DNA of 64,000 nucleotides from NCBI RefSeq assembly GCF_943734655.1, contig NC_071354.1:142941642-143005641 (forward strand), written 5' to 3'. The notes under the pieces were generated by a model, which ran no database searches, was not told the origin of the DNA, and worked only from the letters and a program-made list of their open reading frames with translations. The position numbers and the translations under genes were made by a program. This DNA comes from Sabethes cyaneus. Taxonomy: Eukaryota > Arthropoda > Insecta > Diptera > Culicidae. Shown here one piece after another: positions 51,531 through 61,784 of the stretch (within the stretch, counting starts at the first letter, position 1; the number at the start of each line of letters is the position of its first letter).

Positions 51531-54500
51531 TTACAGGGGCTGCAATGCCTAGTCTCGCGAACAGGGCTGCTGTCTTGGGTATAGCCGGCGAGACACAGCG
51601 TTTTATAAGTCTGCCGCCCGCTCCGGATCAGTCGCTATTGTATGCCGTCCTTAACCTGTGTTACAACCGCATACCTGGTACGGAAACGGCGATTCACCGT
51701 GCAGTGAGATCACCGTCGTGAGCCTTTCCTAACCTGGAGTCAGACGCACACAGCTGGCGAAGCTGTTCCTTTTGCCAACACTCAGCAGATGCATGAGTGC
51801 CTCCTTCCCGGTCGGTATACGACTTTAGTTTCCACCGGGGTTGGTTACCCAATCTTCACTAAGGTTGCTCGTGTTTCGGCTGGTACCACGAGGAATTAAG
51901 GACAGGAGTTGCTGGATAAGAGGCTAATGGCCACTGCGGGGTCTATTTTATAATGGTAGGTACGCGAGGTATCGATGTTACGCATTACCCAGCCATTAAC
52001 CAGCCTTTTAAAACATTATGATCCCATAAAACATTAGATTTGAAGTAATCGCAGAAAGAGCGGTTTTGAAAAAGAAGTCCTTACGTAAAACACCCTATAA
52101 GACAGAAATTATAAAAAATTCCCTTACTATGTCTTTGGCAAAGTTACCTATAAATTCTTTAGCTACAACTTTGTCGAAGAAGTCATCCTTTTATGTATCT
52201 CTTTCCTGTAAAAAGTTGGTATATATTATGTCTTTACGAGTCAATCTGGTACTTAGTCGTCAATGTCATATTAAGTAAGCCCGTTAGGGTTTAACAACTT
52301 TGCTGAAGATTGTGGGGAGCTATGTTGACTCACAAAACAGTTTGCGATTGATTTTCGCTTCTGGACCATTTGTGGATTATATTATCAATCAATTCTATGT
52401 ATTCCATTTCATACATATTACTTGCTGTCCTACAATACATGCTGAAGTAAGTCGGACTCCCGTTTCCTCCTTCCATCGAGCCGACAGCATGTTGATGAAA
52501 CCGGCGCGGCGTCGAAGCACATGTTTCTTCTCCGTTTTCGCTTATTGATCGCGAGATTTTTGCGTCTCTGGTCATTCACGGAATGCAACTATGGACAGTC
52601 GTTTTAGCATCAACATCAGCAACAGCATATATTTTATACACTATACTTTACATTTTATATCTTTTGGTGATTCAAACATACGAAGAGGTACAGATTGTTA
52701 TGTTTTTGCTGGCATAAACGTCCATGACAGACAACTTTGAACGAGGTTTTTAACCTCCTCGTAATCCTACTACAGACATCAACGAGGCCCAACAATGCAA
52801 GCAACTGTTTTTGCACGTTGAACTAATATAATTGCTGGTGGTTAGATTATCTCCTATTTCCTTCCGAAATTCTCGCCAAAATCTTAATAGGAGAACCGGT
52901 TCCTATGCTCGAAGGTTGCTCAAGCATTTAGAAGGGGTGTTTGAACAGATCAGGTCTCAATGGGTTCCGCGATTAGTCAACGTGTTTAGAATATAACCAC
53001 TCGGATATCGCAAAATCATTCTGATAGTCCGGAAGTTCAAAATCAACCTTTTAAAGGAAAAGGTCATCTTGGTCAGGTTGTGTGCGATTTATCGTATCGT
53101 CACTATTCTGAGGGCAAACACACCATCGCAGGCTAAAGCATGTCTCGTCTATTCCGGACGATTCGGTTGGCGATAGCCGCGTGACCTAATCGTAGCACGA
53201 GCCTTCCATAGAAGGAAGCGTTCAGCATCAGCATGCAAAATGATTGCTCAGTTCAGACATCAAAGCTTGTGTGTTCCATAAAACATTCGCATCATCGCCG
53301 GTTGGCTCGGATTCACAACAGTGCTCTGTCCGCTGGACACTGGCGAGCGAGCGAAGCTTGACAATATCTCAGAGAGTGTGACGTTAATGTTTGTTTTGAG
53401 TCTACTTCCCCGATTAGGATTTGCGGAAATACAATTTGAATATTTGAGATGTTCGATATGTTTTGCATATAAAAAAGCGGCACGAAAAATCACCGTTTGA
53501 TATATACCTACTACCAAAACACGATGTCATTGATCCTCATGGTCAGCGAACTAATGAGCCAGCTGCGGTTTGGAAGTTGTGAATTATCAGATGGGATTGA
53601 TGAGTATGTTCGTATATGGTTAAAATTGCTATCTATCTATCTGGAGTTAAAATTATAAATAACCAACTCTTTGCGTCCCTTTCGTCAATCACAATTACGG
53701 AGATGATCATGGAAAAATTAAACAAATTTACTGCAAAGTTTTCAGATCTTTTTACTATCCTTTGCAATTGCTTCTTAAAGGGCATCGCCATGAAGAGGTC
53801 AAATCCTTCGGTATTTTTTTTTTTTTTCATTTTCACAATTAACTCTTGTTTGACCGTGAACTACATCTTAAGAGAAGTACCAGCCAGCAGTGCAATGTGG
53901 ACGTATATGTACCTACCCATACTCTCTCGCGCACTAGCCGTTTACGATTAACTCTTTTAGAAACGGGTGGTAACTGGGAAATGCAACACTTTTGAATTCT
54001 CTTTTCGCCACAATAGCTAATTGACCTGTTCAAGGTACTTTACTATCCAATCTTTTTTTTAAACACCGAATCTTAATGCAGACAAACTGTGGATAGCAAA
54101 ATTGCTTGTTTTTATAGTTGGTTAAAATGTCATTCTACCTTTCGTTTTGGCGTTAATCAACCGGATATAATCATATTTGCAGTAAATTGCCGGGATTTTG
54201 CACTGAACAATTGATTGTATTTTAAATATGTTGGACATCAAATCCATTGCGTTATGAACTATGGTGCACAATTTGACTAAAGCATCGTCATCTCTCACTA
54301 ATTCTACGATAGAAGGTTACATCTTGCCTGTTCCTAATCGCGATCGCGAAATAACAAAATGATCTTGAACTTTGTGTTTTACCTCAGTTGAGGGCCGTGG
54401 TTTGCACCTGTGGTGACGAATGCGAAGCAAATTGAATGTTCAGGTGAATCAATTGAGGCTATACAGGACAAAAAACGTCAACGGCAATTTATTACTCTCA

Positions 54501-55869
54501 AATTTGTGGTAATAATCGTTGACATGTTGATAGTTTTAATGTGCAAATAATATTTGAAAATATATGCTATAGCATATAGCATATTTTACGAATTTGGAGA
54601 ATGTATTCAGCTAAGCAAGAAGAAACGATTTAAGGTAAGCACACAACTCTAGTTTGCTGCAATATAGAGTAACAAAATTTTAACACCCTGTTTTTAAATA
54701 AATTGTACACACAACTTAATTAACGATCAATTACATCATTGCATTTTGCAGTGTCGCTGCTGGAAACTATTCTGTGTCATAGAACTAGGAAATCGCGGCA
54801 GTTAGGAGAATAAACGCACCACGCGTAAATGCTTATCGTCAGCAATCACGATCAGTTTGAATGTCGAGGTGATTGTACATTCACCCGGGACGGGTTTATT
54901 AAAATTCATAGAACGCACGCCTTGTCTCTCACGTGCTGTCCCTGAGTTTTGTTGTTCATTGAGGTCCACTTCCCGCACTTACGACTAAACCCTAGCTGTT
55001 TGAAAAGTGCCTGCATCACATGCACAAACACACCGACTAAAGGATGCATCTTATTTCATCCTAGTACGGCGATGGCACAGACAATTTAGCGTTAAAATTA
55101 ATTGCGGCACGCGGAGCGGCCAATTCGTTATTCTTGTGCAAAGCATATACTTCAGAAATAGTGAAATTGACTGAAATTGAAGAAAAATTTCTTGCGAAAC
55201 TACTTCCCGTCTAATCTATGTTATTATTAAATTATAGAATCTAAAAAAAAAAATCATTAGAAAATTTTAGGAAAAGTTGTCATCATTAATCTCCGCACCT
55301 AGGATGTTACGTCCCAACGCAATGATATGACATGCTTACTTACATGCGTTAATAGCTGACGATAATCAATATTTATCCAGTCGTTTGAGTGTAGCAACCA
55401 ATGTCAGTGTCGCGGTCGAATCGTTTGAGTGTGACTGAGCCCGAACGCTAGATGAGCGCGCAGTCGTCGACTACACTGACTAAGCAGACAATGAACGGTA
55501 GCGTACCGATTCAATCTGGTCGACGTCGAGATGTATAGAACTGACCATTTAGAGATTCGATAAAAAATAATTGCCTGCCGTGCGGATACGCATCGTCTTT
55601 CGGTCGAAATGCGAGGATATACAATTTATATTCGTGCGATAAATAACGACTCCTGTGCGGTTAAGTAGTAATGCTAATTTATTGGTTGATTTCAATAATT
55701 GTATACGATTAACATACATATAGCTTTGCAACGGGTAACTTTTTGGTAAACTTTTCTGAGAATGAGTAAAAAAGCAAATATTTTCCTATATTCTATATAT
55801 CACAAATTATTTTCTCCTAAAAATTGCACAAATAATTCACAGATAACTTACTTCACTTTAGTGGCAACG
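51531..55869. other. Unassigned sequence; first ~430 bp may be RTE 5' leader
   Basis: From 51531 to about 51960 the text is GC-richer than the surroundings and lies upstream of RTE copy 1 in its transcriptional sense, so it may be that element's 5' leader. The rest has no recognisable gene. Noted: an 18-bp perfect palindrome at 54561-54578 and TCGTTTGAGTGT repeated near 55380 and 55422. Confidence 0.45.
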
Positions 55870-55879
55870 GTCCGTTACC

Positions 55880-58195
55880 GATCCTGCGCCGATTTTGATT
55901 TTGGTCCTTCAGTACCGTCGGTCCTAGGCTGCAGTTCTCCAATCCCCACGAACACCAGCTGAACGTGTATCGTCTTCGAAAGCACACACCCACCGGGTGC
56001 GGGAGCTGCCTCGGAGTCTACGGCCTCATCCTGGTTCTCTGCTGAAAATAGTTTTGGCTACTCTTTCGTCGGGCATTCTGGCCACGTGTCCAGCCCACCG
56101 CACCCTGCCACATTGCACTACCTTCACTATATCAGCATATTTGTCTACTTGGTACAGCTCGTGATTCATGCGTCTGCGCCACACTCCATTTTCCATTTTG
56201 CCCCAAGTATAGATCGCAGAATTTTACGCTTAAAACCCCCTCGCCGATCAGCTTCCCTTAGCGTACATGATTCGTTTCCGTAAAGGGCCACCGGGAGGAT
56301 TAGTGTTCTGTAGAGCGCCAGTTTTGTGCGAATTTGCAAACTACGGGACTTCAGCTGGCTACATAATCCGTAGAAAGCCCGATTCGCGGCTGCAACTCGT
56401 CGTTTCACTTTGCGGCTTACATCGTTGTCACATGTCACGAGTGTACCAAGGTATAAAAATTCCTCCACTACTTCATATCGTTCCCCATCTAACTCCGCCT
56501 CGGCACCAACATCACTTGGGCTCCCACGTTCCCTACAAGCAACCATGTTCTTTGTTTTGGCTGTGTTAATGGTAAGTCCCAATCTCGCCGCTTCCCTTTT
56601 AAAAGGCCTGAAGGCGTCTTCCACTGCTCTACGGTTGATTCCGGTGATATCGACGTCATCCGCAAACCCAAGAAGCATGTGAGATTTCGTGATGATAGTT
56701 CCATTCCTTTACACGTTTGCCCTTCGTAATGCACCTTCCAAGGCAATGTTGAATAGCAGGTTAGAGAGTGCATCCCCTTGCTTCAGTCCACTCAACGTCA
56801 CGAAAGCAGCTGAGGTCTCACACGCTATTCTAACGCGTGATTTGGATCCGTCCAGCGTCGCACGAATCAGCGCAATTAGTTTCGTCTGAAAACCATGTTC
56901 TAGCATTATCTGTCACAGCTCATTTCGTTTAACTAAATCGTACGTCGCTTTAAAGTCTACAAACAGATGGTGTATCTGCAAGTTGTACTCCCGGAACTTG
57001 TCTAGCAGCTGACGCAGGGTAAGCATCTGATCCGTCGTGGAGCGACCCTCACGAAAACCAGCTTGGTACTCGCCGACGAAGAACTCCGCTAACGGTTACA
57101 GTCTGCAGAACAGGATACGGGAAAACACCTTGTAGGCAGAATTGAGCAATGTAATTCCTCGATAGTTTTTACACTCCAACCGATGTCCCTTTTTGAAAAT
57201 TGGGCAAATGAGGCCATCCAACTACTCCTCTGCCGTTTGTTTTTCCTCCCAGATCCTGACAATGATCCGGTGGATTGCTTCGTACAGCCACTCGCTCCCC
57301 GTTTTTAGAAGTTCAGCTGGGATACCGTCCTTCCCAGCAGCCTTGCCGTTTTTCAGCTCACTGATTGCCTTTTTAACCTCCTCCTGTGGTGGCTCCACAA
57401 CTAGACCATCGCTTACAATTCCTATCCTGTCCCTGCTGATCTCCGCATTTACCACTCCATTCAACAGTGTCTGAAAGTGCTCCTTTCACCTGGCTGTTAC
57501 CACCGTTTTGTCGGTAAGCGGGTTGCCAATACTATCATTGAACATCACAGGTATGGCAAAATTCCTGCATCTCAACGTTTTATAGAAACTCCGTGTGTCG
57601 TTGCTGGCGTATCGCTTCTTTAGACGATGGATTCTTTTTTCCGCAGCTTTTGTCTCACTGTACCTCTCTCTGTTTTGACGCGTTGCCGCAGTGAGCATGC
57701 GACTCCTGGCCAGGTTCTTTTCATCTGTCACTCTCTGGCATTCGGCATCAAACCAGCTGTTACGCTATCTACCACACGTCGTGCCTACCACCTCTCTCGC
57801 AGCTGTTTCGATGGCACCATAGATGTTCCTCCACAGCCCATTTATATCTTCTCCTTCTTCCTGCTGTTCTACGATTCGTTGGTCAACCTTCCTGGCGTAC
57901 TCCACTGCTACGCCTTCTGCCGTTATCCGCTGGATGTTGAAACGCCGTGCCCTCTCAGCGCGAGCTTTCGGTGTGTTCGACAGCCTTGCGCGAATTTTAC
58001 TCACTACGAAATAGTGGTCAGAGTCAATATTTGGTCCCCGAAAAGACCGTACATCGATAACGTCCGAAGGTGTCGACCGTCAATCAAGACAAGATCGATC
58101 TGAGAGCTAGAGTCTCCGTTTGGATGCCTCCAGGTGTGTTTCCGAATATTCAAACGTGGAAAGCAGGAGCTACAGATGGCCATTCCTTCAGCCGC
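55880..58195 (-). pseudogene. RTE-clade LINE relic, copy 2 (5'-truncated)
   Basis: Minus-strand blocks in order: endonuclease end SKIRARLSNTPKARAERARR (about 57945-58004), linker RSFYKTLRCRNFAIPVMF (about 57540-57600), RT entry NGKAAGKDGIPAELL (about 57305-57350), GLKQGDALSNLLFNIALE (about 56740-56795), the catalytic FADD at about 56655-56666 with both Asp intact, then a 170-codon intact stretch to ILGAKWKMECGADA, and a C-terminus with RVRWAGHVARMPDERVAKTI (about 56050-56110). It lacks the endonuclease N-terminus because it is truncated at about 58195, next to a SINE. It is more diverged from copy 1 than a recent duplicate would be. Several frameshifts make it inactive. Confidence 0.8.
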
Positions 58196-58208
58196 GTAGT
58201 AAGTAATG

Positions 58209-58385
58209 ATTTTTTTTTTGGAAAATGGAGGAGAAAGAGCGGAAAAGTAAGGGGGGAATAGGTAGCTAAGCTTAACAAGTCGTCGTTGTGGCTCCTACGT
58301 TTTGTCCAATGCTGGAAGGTGCATGGGTCGAACCAAGCTATAATCTGAGATTATAACCGGATTCGAACCCACAACACCTGCCAAG
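58209..58385 (-). mobile_element. SINE family 2 copy (5'-truncated)
   Basis: On the minus strand: GTTGTGGGTTCGAATCCGG (B box), TTATAATCTCAGATTATAGC, GGTTCGACCCATGCACC, a C/T-rich tail and an A-run (T-run at 58210-58219). It lies between RTE copy 2 and the Jockey-like relic. The A-box half is missing. Confidence 0.7.
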
Positions 58386-58530
58386 GCATTGTTTCAATCA
58401 TTGAATTTTGTTCAATGTTTAAATCTAGCAGTGAAAATTCCCTAGCATATGGAAAAATGCAGTTGTATCCCATGTACACAAGAAGAGTAATAAGCGCAAC
58501 ATTGAAAACTATCGAGGGATTACATCGTTG

Positions 58531-59025
58531 CACAGTGGTCCAGAATCGCAAAAAGCGGACATTAGCAGTTAGGTAAAAATGCGTAATTTTTCAAGGGAAC
58601 TGTTTTGGAGAAGTTTATTGATATAATATAGCGCATCTTTCTACACTATTAGGGTGGCAGTGGGGTGATACAAACTTTTGTTTTTTTTTAAATAGTCTCA
58701 AAAGAATTTTGCGAACATCCTAAATTAGGTAACTTTGCTGAATGTAGTAACTATCGATCTCTTACTGGTTGCGAAATATAATGATGTATTTAAAAAGACC
58801 TATTTTTGGTATGCTTTACAGCTTTTTGGAGGAAATTTTTTTTGAAACAATTTAAAAAACAAAAATTTGTATCTCCCTAACAGATGAATTCACTGCCACC
58901 CTAATAGTGCAGAAAGATACGGTATATTTTATTAATTAACTTGTCCAAAGATACAACCCTTGAAAAATCACTCATTTTTTACCCAATTGCTAATATCCGC
59001 TTTTTTGCGATTCTTGACCACTGTG
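58531..59025. mobile_element. 495-bp MITE with ~135-bp terminal inverted repeats
   Basis: The left arm starts CACAGTGGTCCAGAATCGCA and the complement of the right arm starts CACAGTGGTCAAGAATCGCA. Similarity continues for about 135 bp to TATTAGGGTGGCAGTG. CGTTG lies on both sides (58526-58530, 59026-59030). The interrupted RT reading text (IENYRGITSL, then SSS) continues if one CGTTG is removed, supporting a 5-bp duplication; a 3-bp GTT with an extra G/C in the TIR is the alternative. No coding capacity. Confidence 0.8.
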
Positions 59026-59533
59026 CGTTGTTCTCCAGCTCATAAGTACTTGATGAGATAATCGTGAGCGACACTTTGTTTGCTAGCTGTCAACACTCGC
59101 CACTACATTTCTTCAGACCAGCATGGAGTTTTTCAAAAACGTTTAGTCTCTACGAATCTCGTTGATTTCGTCTTGTTCTGCCTGCGCAACATGAATGAAG
59201 GATTGTAAATTGACACAGTGACACGGGCCTGAAAGCAACGTTTGATCGGGTAGATCACGGTATCCTCCTCACAAGCCTTGAGAAACTGGGAGTTTCCGCG
59301 CCGTAGTGCAAGTGGCTACAATCGTACCTAATACATCGTAAGCTGAGTGTGAAGATCGGGCCCGAGTTTTCCGATTCATTCTTCAATATTTTAGGCGTAC
59401 CACAGGGGAGCCATCTCGGACCACTGTTCTCTCTTGAACTATCAGCTCTCCTATCACCTGACTGTCAGTTTTATCCGACGGCAAAATCTTGAAAGTAATC
59501 AAAATGGATTCCGACTTTCTTGAACTTCAACGC

Positions 59534-59742
59534 AAAAAGCAAAACCATGGGTATAAACGTCCTTCAGAACTTGACCCTTCTTTATCAATAGATTTCGCAG
59601 CCGGTTATTAGAGTATAGGAAAATTACGGAGCTAGTGCAAAGATCCTATTAACTTTGTAGCGGCACCGCCCAGTCAAGATTCGAACATACGACGACTGGT
59701 TTGTTAGGCCAGCATTGTACCCCGGAGCTAACTGGGCGGACA
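59534..59742 (-). mobile_element. SINE family 3, copy inserted in Jockey-like LINE
   Basis: A 209-bp minus-strand copy: head CGCCCAGTTAGCTCCGGGGT, B box GTATGTTCGAATCTTGAC, 3' end GGTTTTGCTTTTT. It is flanked by TGAACTTCAACGC (59521-59533) and TGAACTGCAACGC (59743-59755), a 13-bp duplication with one mismatch. The duplicated bases belong to the LINE's coding text, which confirms the event. Confidence 0.85.
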
Positions 59743-60210
59743 TGAACTGCAACGCCTAGTGGACCAATTTGAAGATTGGTGCTCGATGCTTACCGTCAGC
59801 TCTTAAAGTGCTTCACCATCTACTTTCACCGTACAAATAAACCTAGAGCTTTTAGATACAACATAGCGCGACATTCGGTACAACGCGACAACGTGATCTT
59901 TGTGTCGTCCTGGATAGCGCACTTTGCGTATACGCTATACCAGCATTATCTCAAATTTGGAATTATTTTTATAATCGCTAGGAAGTTCCGTGACCTGTAC
60001 TGTTTTCGATCATTGTATTAGGTCTATTTTGAAGTGTCCTTATGTACAAATTTGGATCACCGGAATTGAAGCAGTACAAAAAAAAATTATACGACATGCT
60101 CTGGGTATTATTTCATGGTGTGATTCCAGAAACCCACCTACATACCTACCGTTAGAAAAACTTTTTTCCTTTAACCTTTCGTTACTCGTGCAAACTTCGG
60201 TTTCACTCAT

Positions 60211-60440
60211 ACCAGAACTCATGACAGAATTCACTAGAATAATAATGCCACTCAGTGAAAAAGTTATGAAACTTTTTCCACTGTTTGAAAGATCTTGGTC
60301 TGCGGATCAACTTTGCTGAAAACAGTAATTTTCTTTATTGCTGGAATCCCGAGATATATCGAGAAAAGTTAACAGGCTTTGTACAAAATACAACAGCGCG
60401 AGTAACGGAGGGTTAAATATAACCATTTTGCGATATATGG
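60211..60440. other. Unassigned spacer between LINE relic and tRNA-synthetase pseudogene
   Basis: No motif is recognised. A minus-strand frame continues out of the pseudogene to 60369, but the residues no longer resemble the family. Confidence 0.4.
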
Positions 60441-60449
60441 AAGACTTGT

Positions 60450-61290
60450 AAGCCATATAACCACGAACCAATCAGCTAGATAGCGTTCACATTTCCGATA
60501 AAGCAGCTGATCCACAGTCCGCGTCCTAATGAATCCTCCATCGTACAAATCTACAGACATATCCTGCACAATCCGTGTGTGCTCGTCCGTTGCAGTTCTT
60601 TCGAAATAATCGAACCTAATGCCAAACCAACGATAAATCGAGTTTTGAATTTCGAAATCCGCTAAGGCCTTCGTCTTCGTTATTGAAGACGTTCCACAGA
60701 TGTACAACGATAGCCAATACGCCAATAGGACGCAACCAATGATGTTTCTCAAGTGCGTAACATTGTTCACGTACGGCAAAGCTGAAGTGACGAGATTATT
60801 CTTCTGCCCAGATCAATCTTTGGCAGCACAATCTTCTCATCCTCACCCGGTCGATCGGCAACTGCAACGATCGCCAGCTGAATCTCTTCTTTCTGGGACG
60901 TAGCGGCAATGTTGTCGGAAGTATCCACCAACACCTGGCCTCCGAAATCAATGATCTGCGGATCGAATACCTACAAAGTGATGTAAACAATTAAATCGAT
61001 TCGATTGCTGCAGAGAGGCTAAACTTGGTTCCTCCAATGGAAGCTGCTCGAGCGCTTGCTTCATTTTCGGCATTGCGTTAACTACCTTGGTTGGTGCTGT
61101 CTCGATCTGAACAAAACCGTTTTGTATAAAAAAATACAGTAAATTTTACATCATACTCATTTAGATTCATACCTTCCGTATACATACAACTGCACCATTT
61201 CTTACAAGTTAACTGCCAGGAAAACTTACCGAGGCTAACGGGCTGCTGAGATTGATAAGCGAATATTGGGTACTGAGATCCGCATGAATT
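60450..61290 (-). pseudogene. MetRS: Methionyl-tRNA synthetase pseudogene (cytosolic type, fragment)
   Basis: The functional enzyme charges tRNA-Met with methionine. On the minus strand: VNAMPKMKQALEQLPLEEPS (about 61020-61090), VFDPQIIDFGGQV then EDEKIVLPKI (about 60810-60970), and after a frameshift ALPYVNNVTHLRNIIGCVL (about 60725-60785), YICGT, NSIYRWFGIRFDYFERTAT (about 60590-60650) and VDQLLYRKCERYLADWFV (about 60460-60520). This is the class I catalytic core start. The HIGH-type motif is HLRN where HLGN is expected, residues are deleted between CVL and YICGT and again before NSIYRW, and the copy ends before the KMSKS region. A GT...AG intron of about 123 bp (61229 to 61107) is retained, so it arose by DNA duplication, not retroposition. 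It lies alone among transposons. Confidence 0.82.
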
Positions 61291-61660
61291 GGTGAGATAT
61301 ACAAGGGACGAAATTCACTCACTTCAAATGAACCTGGTCCCTAAGATTTTATGCTTTTTGTTCCATGCGTAGTGTCTGTATAGTTTGTGATATAACTGTC
61401 TGACTTAAAAAAAATTCAACAATTTCTGAGATGGCCTTTTTTGTAAAATGGATTTTTAGTGTATGAATGCATTTTTTTAGGGTGAAAATACATTTTTATT
61501 TTTTTTTCAGTATTTTTTATGAAAATTCAGATTATTTTCTAAAAGTCACCCAAACATCATTTTTTGAAGGTCCTACAGTTTTTTTTATTGTATTTTTTAT
61601 TGTAAAAAGAGAAAAAATTGAGCCCTTTCCAAAAGTTAGTCTAGACCAATTTTGGAAAAA
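61291..61660. other. Unassigned AT-rich sequence
   Basis: No gene is recognised; T-rich with short frames only. Confidence 0.45.
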
Positions 61661-61663
61661 CTA

Positions 61664-61784
61664 ATGTCGAATTTGTTTATTCAATCCGGGTTGAAACTGG
61701 ATGAATTTTATCTGTCAGGTAGGAGCAAATGAACACAAAAAGTTCATCCAGTTCCAATCCGGATTGAATAAATAAATTCGACAT
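61664..61784. mobile_element. Foldback/MITE, 121 bp
   Basis: Inverted repeats of about 42 bp (left ATGTCGAATTTGTTTATTCA, complement of right ATGTCGAATTTATTTATTCA) around a loop of about 37 bp. The flanks (TA on the left, AA on the right) do not give a clear target duplication. Confidence 0.65.

Larger units (their letters stand above)
58396..60210 (+). pseudogene. Jockey-like LINE relic interrupted by a MITE and a SINE
   Basis: Plus-strand RT blocks: KFPSIWKNAVV and NKRNIENYRGITSL (about 58430-58530), then, after a 495-bp MITE, EIIVSDTLFASCQ and SDQHGVFQKRLVSTNLVDFV (about 59050-59175), a decayed LKAAFDRVDH region, GVPQGSHLGPL-like remnants (about 59393-59430), and a YADD-box position near 59470 decayed beyond a readable motif. 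A 209-bp SINE follows, then QLVDQFEDWCSML-like text, FGIIFIIARKFRDLYCFRSL (about 59960-60020) and a C-terminal IRHALGIISWCD. Joining the sequence across each insert restores family-like text, so the inserts came later. Many stops and frameshifts. Same group as the relic at 34850. Confidence 0.75.

Noticed and set aside
52040..52310. Repeat related to the long-TIR MITE (phrases such as AACTTTGCTGAA)
   Set aside because: Only short shared phrases; no aligned arm or terminus.
53616..53951. 111-codon plus-strand frame as a gene
   Set aside because: No signal for a known family. A poly-T run encodes its Phe stretch and the opposite strand is equally open.
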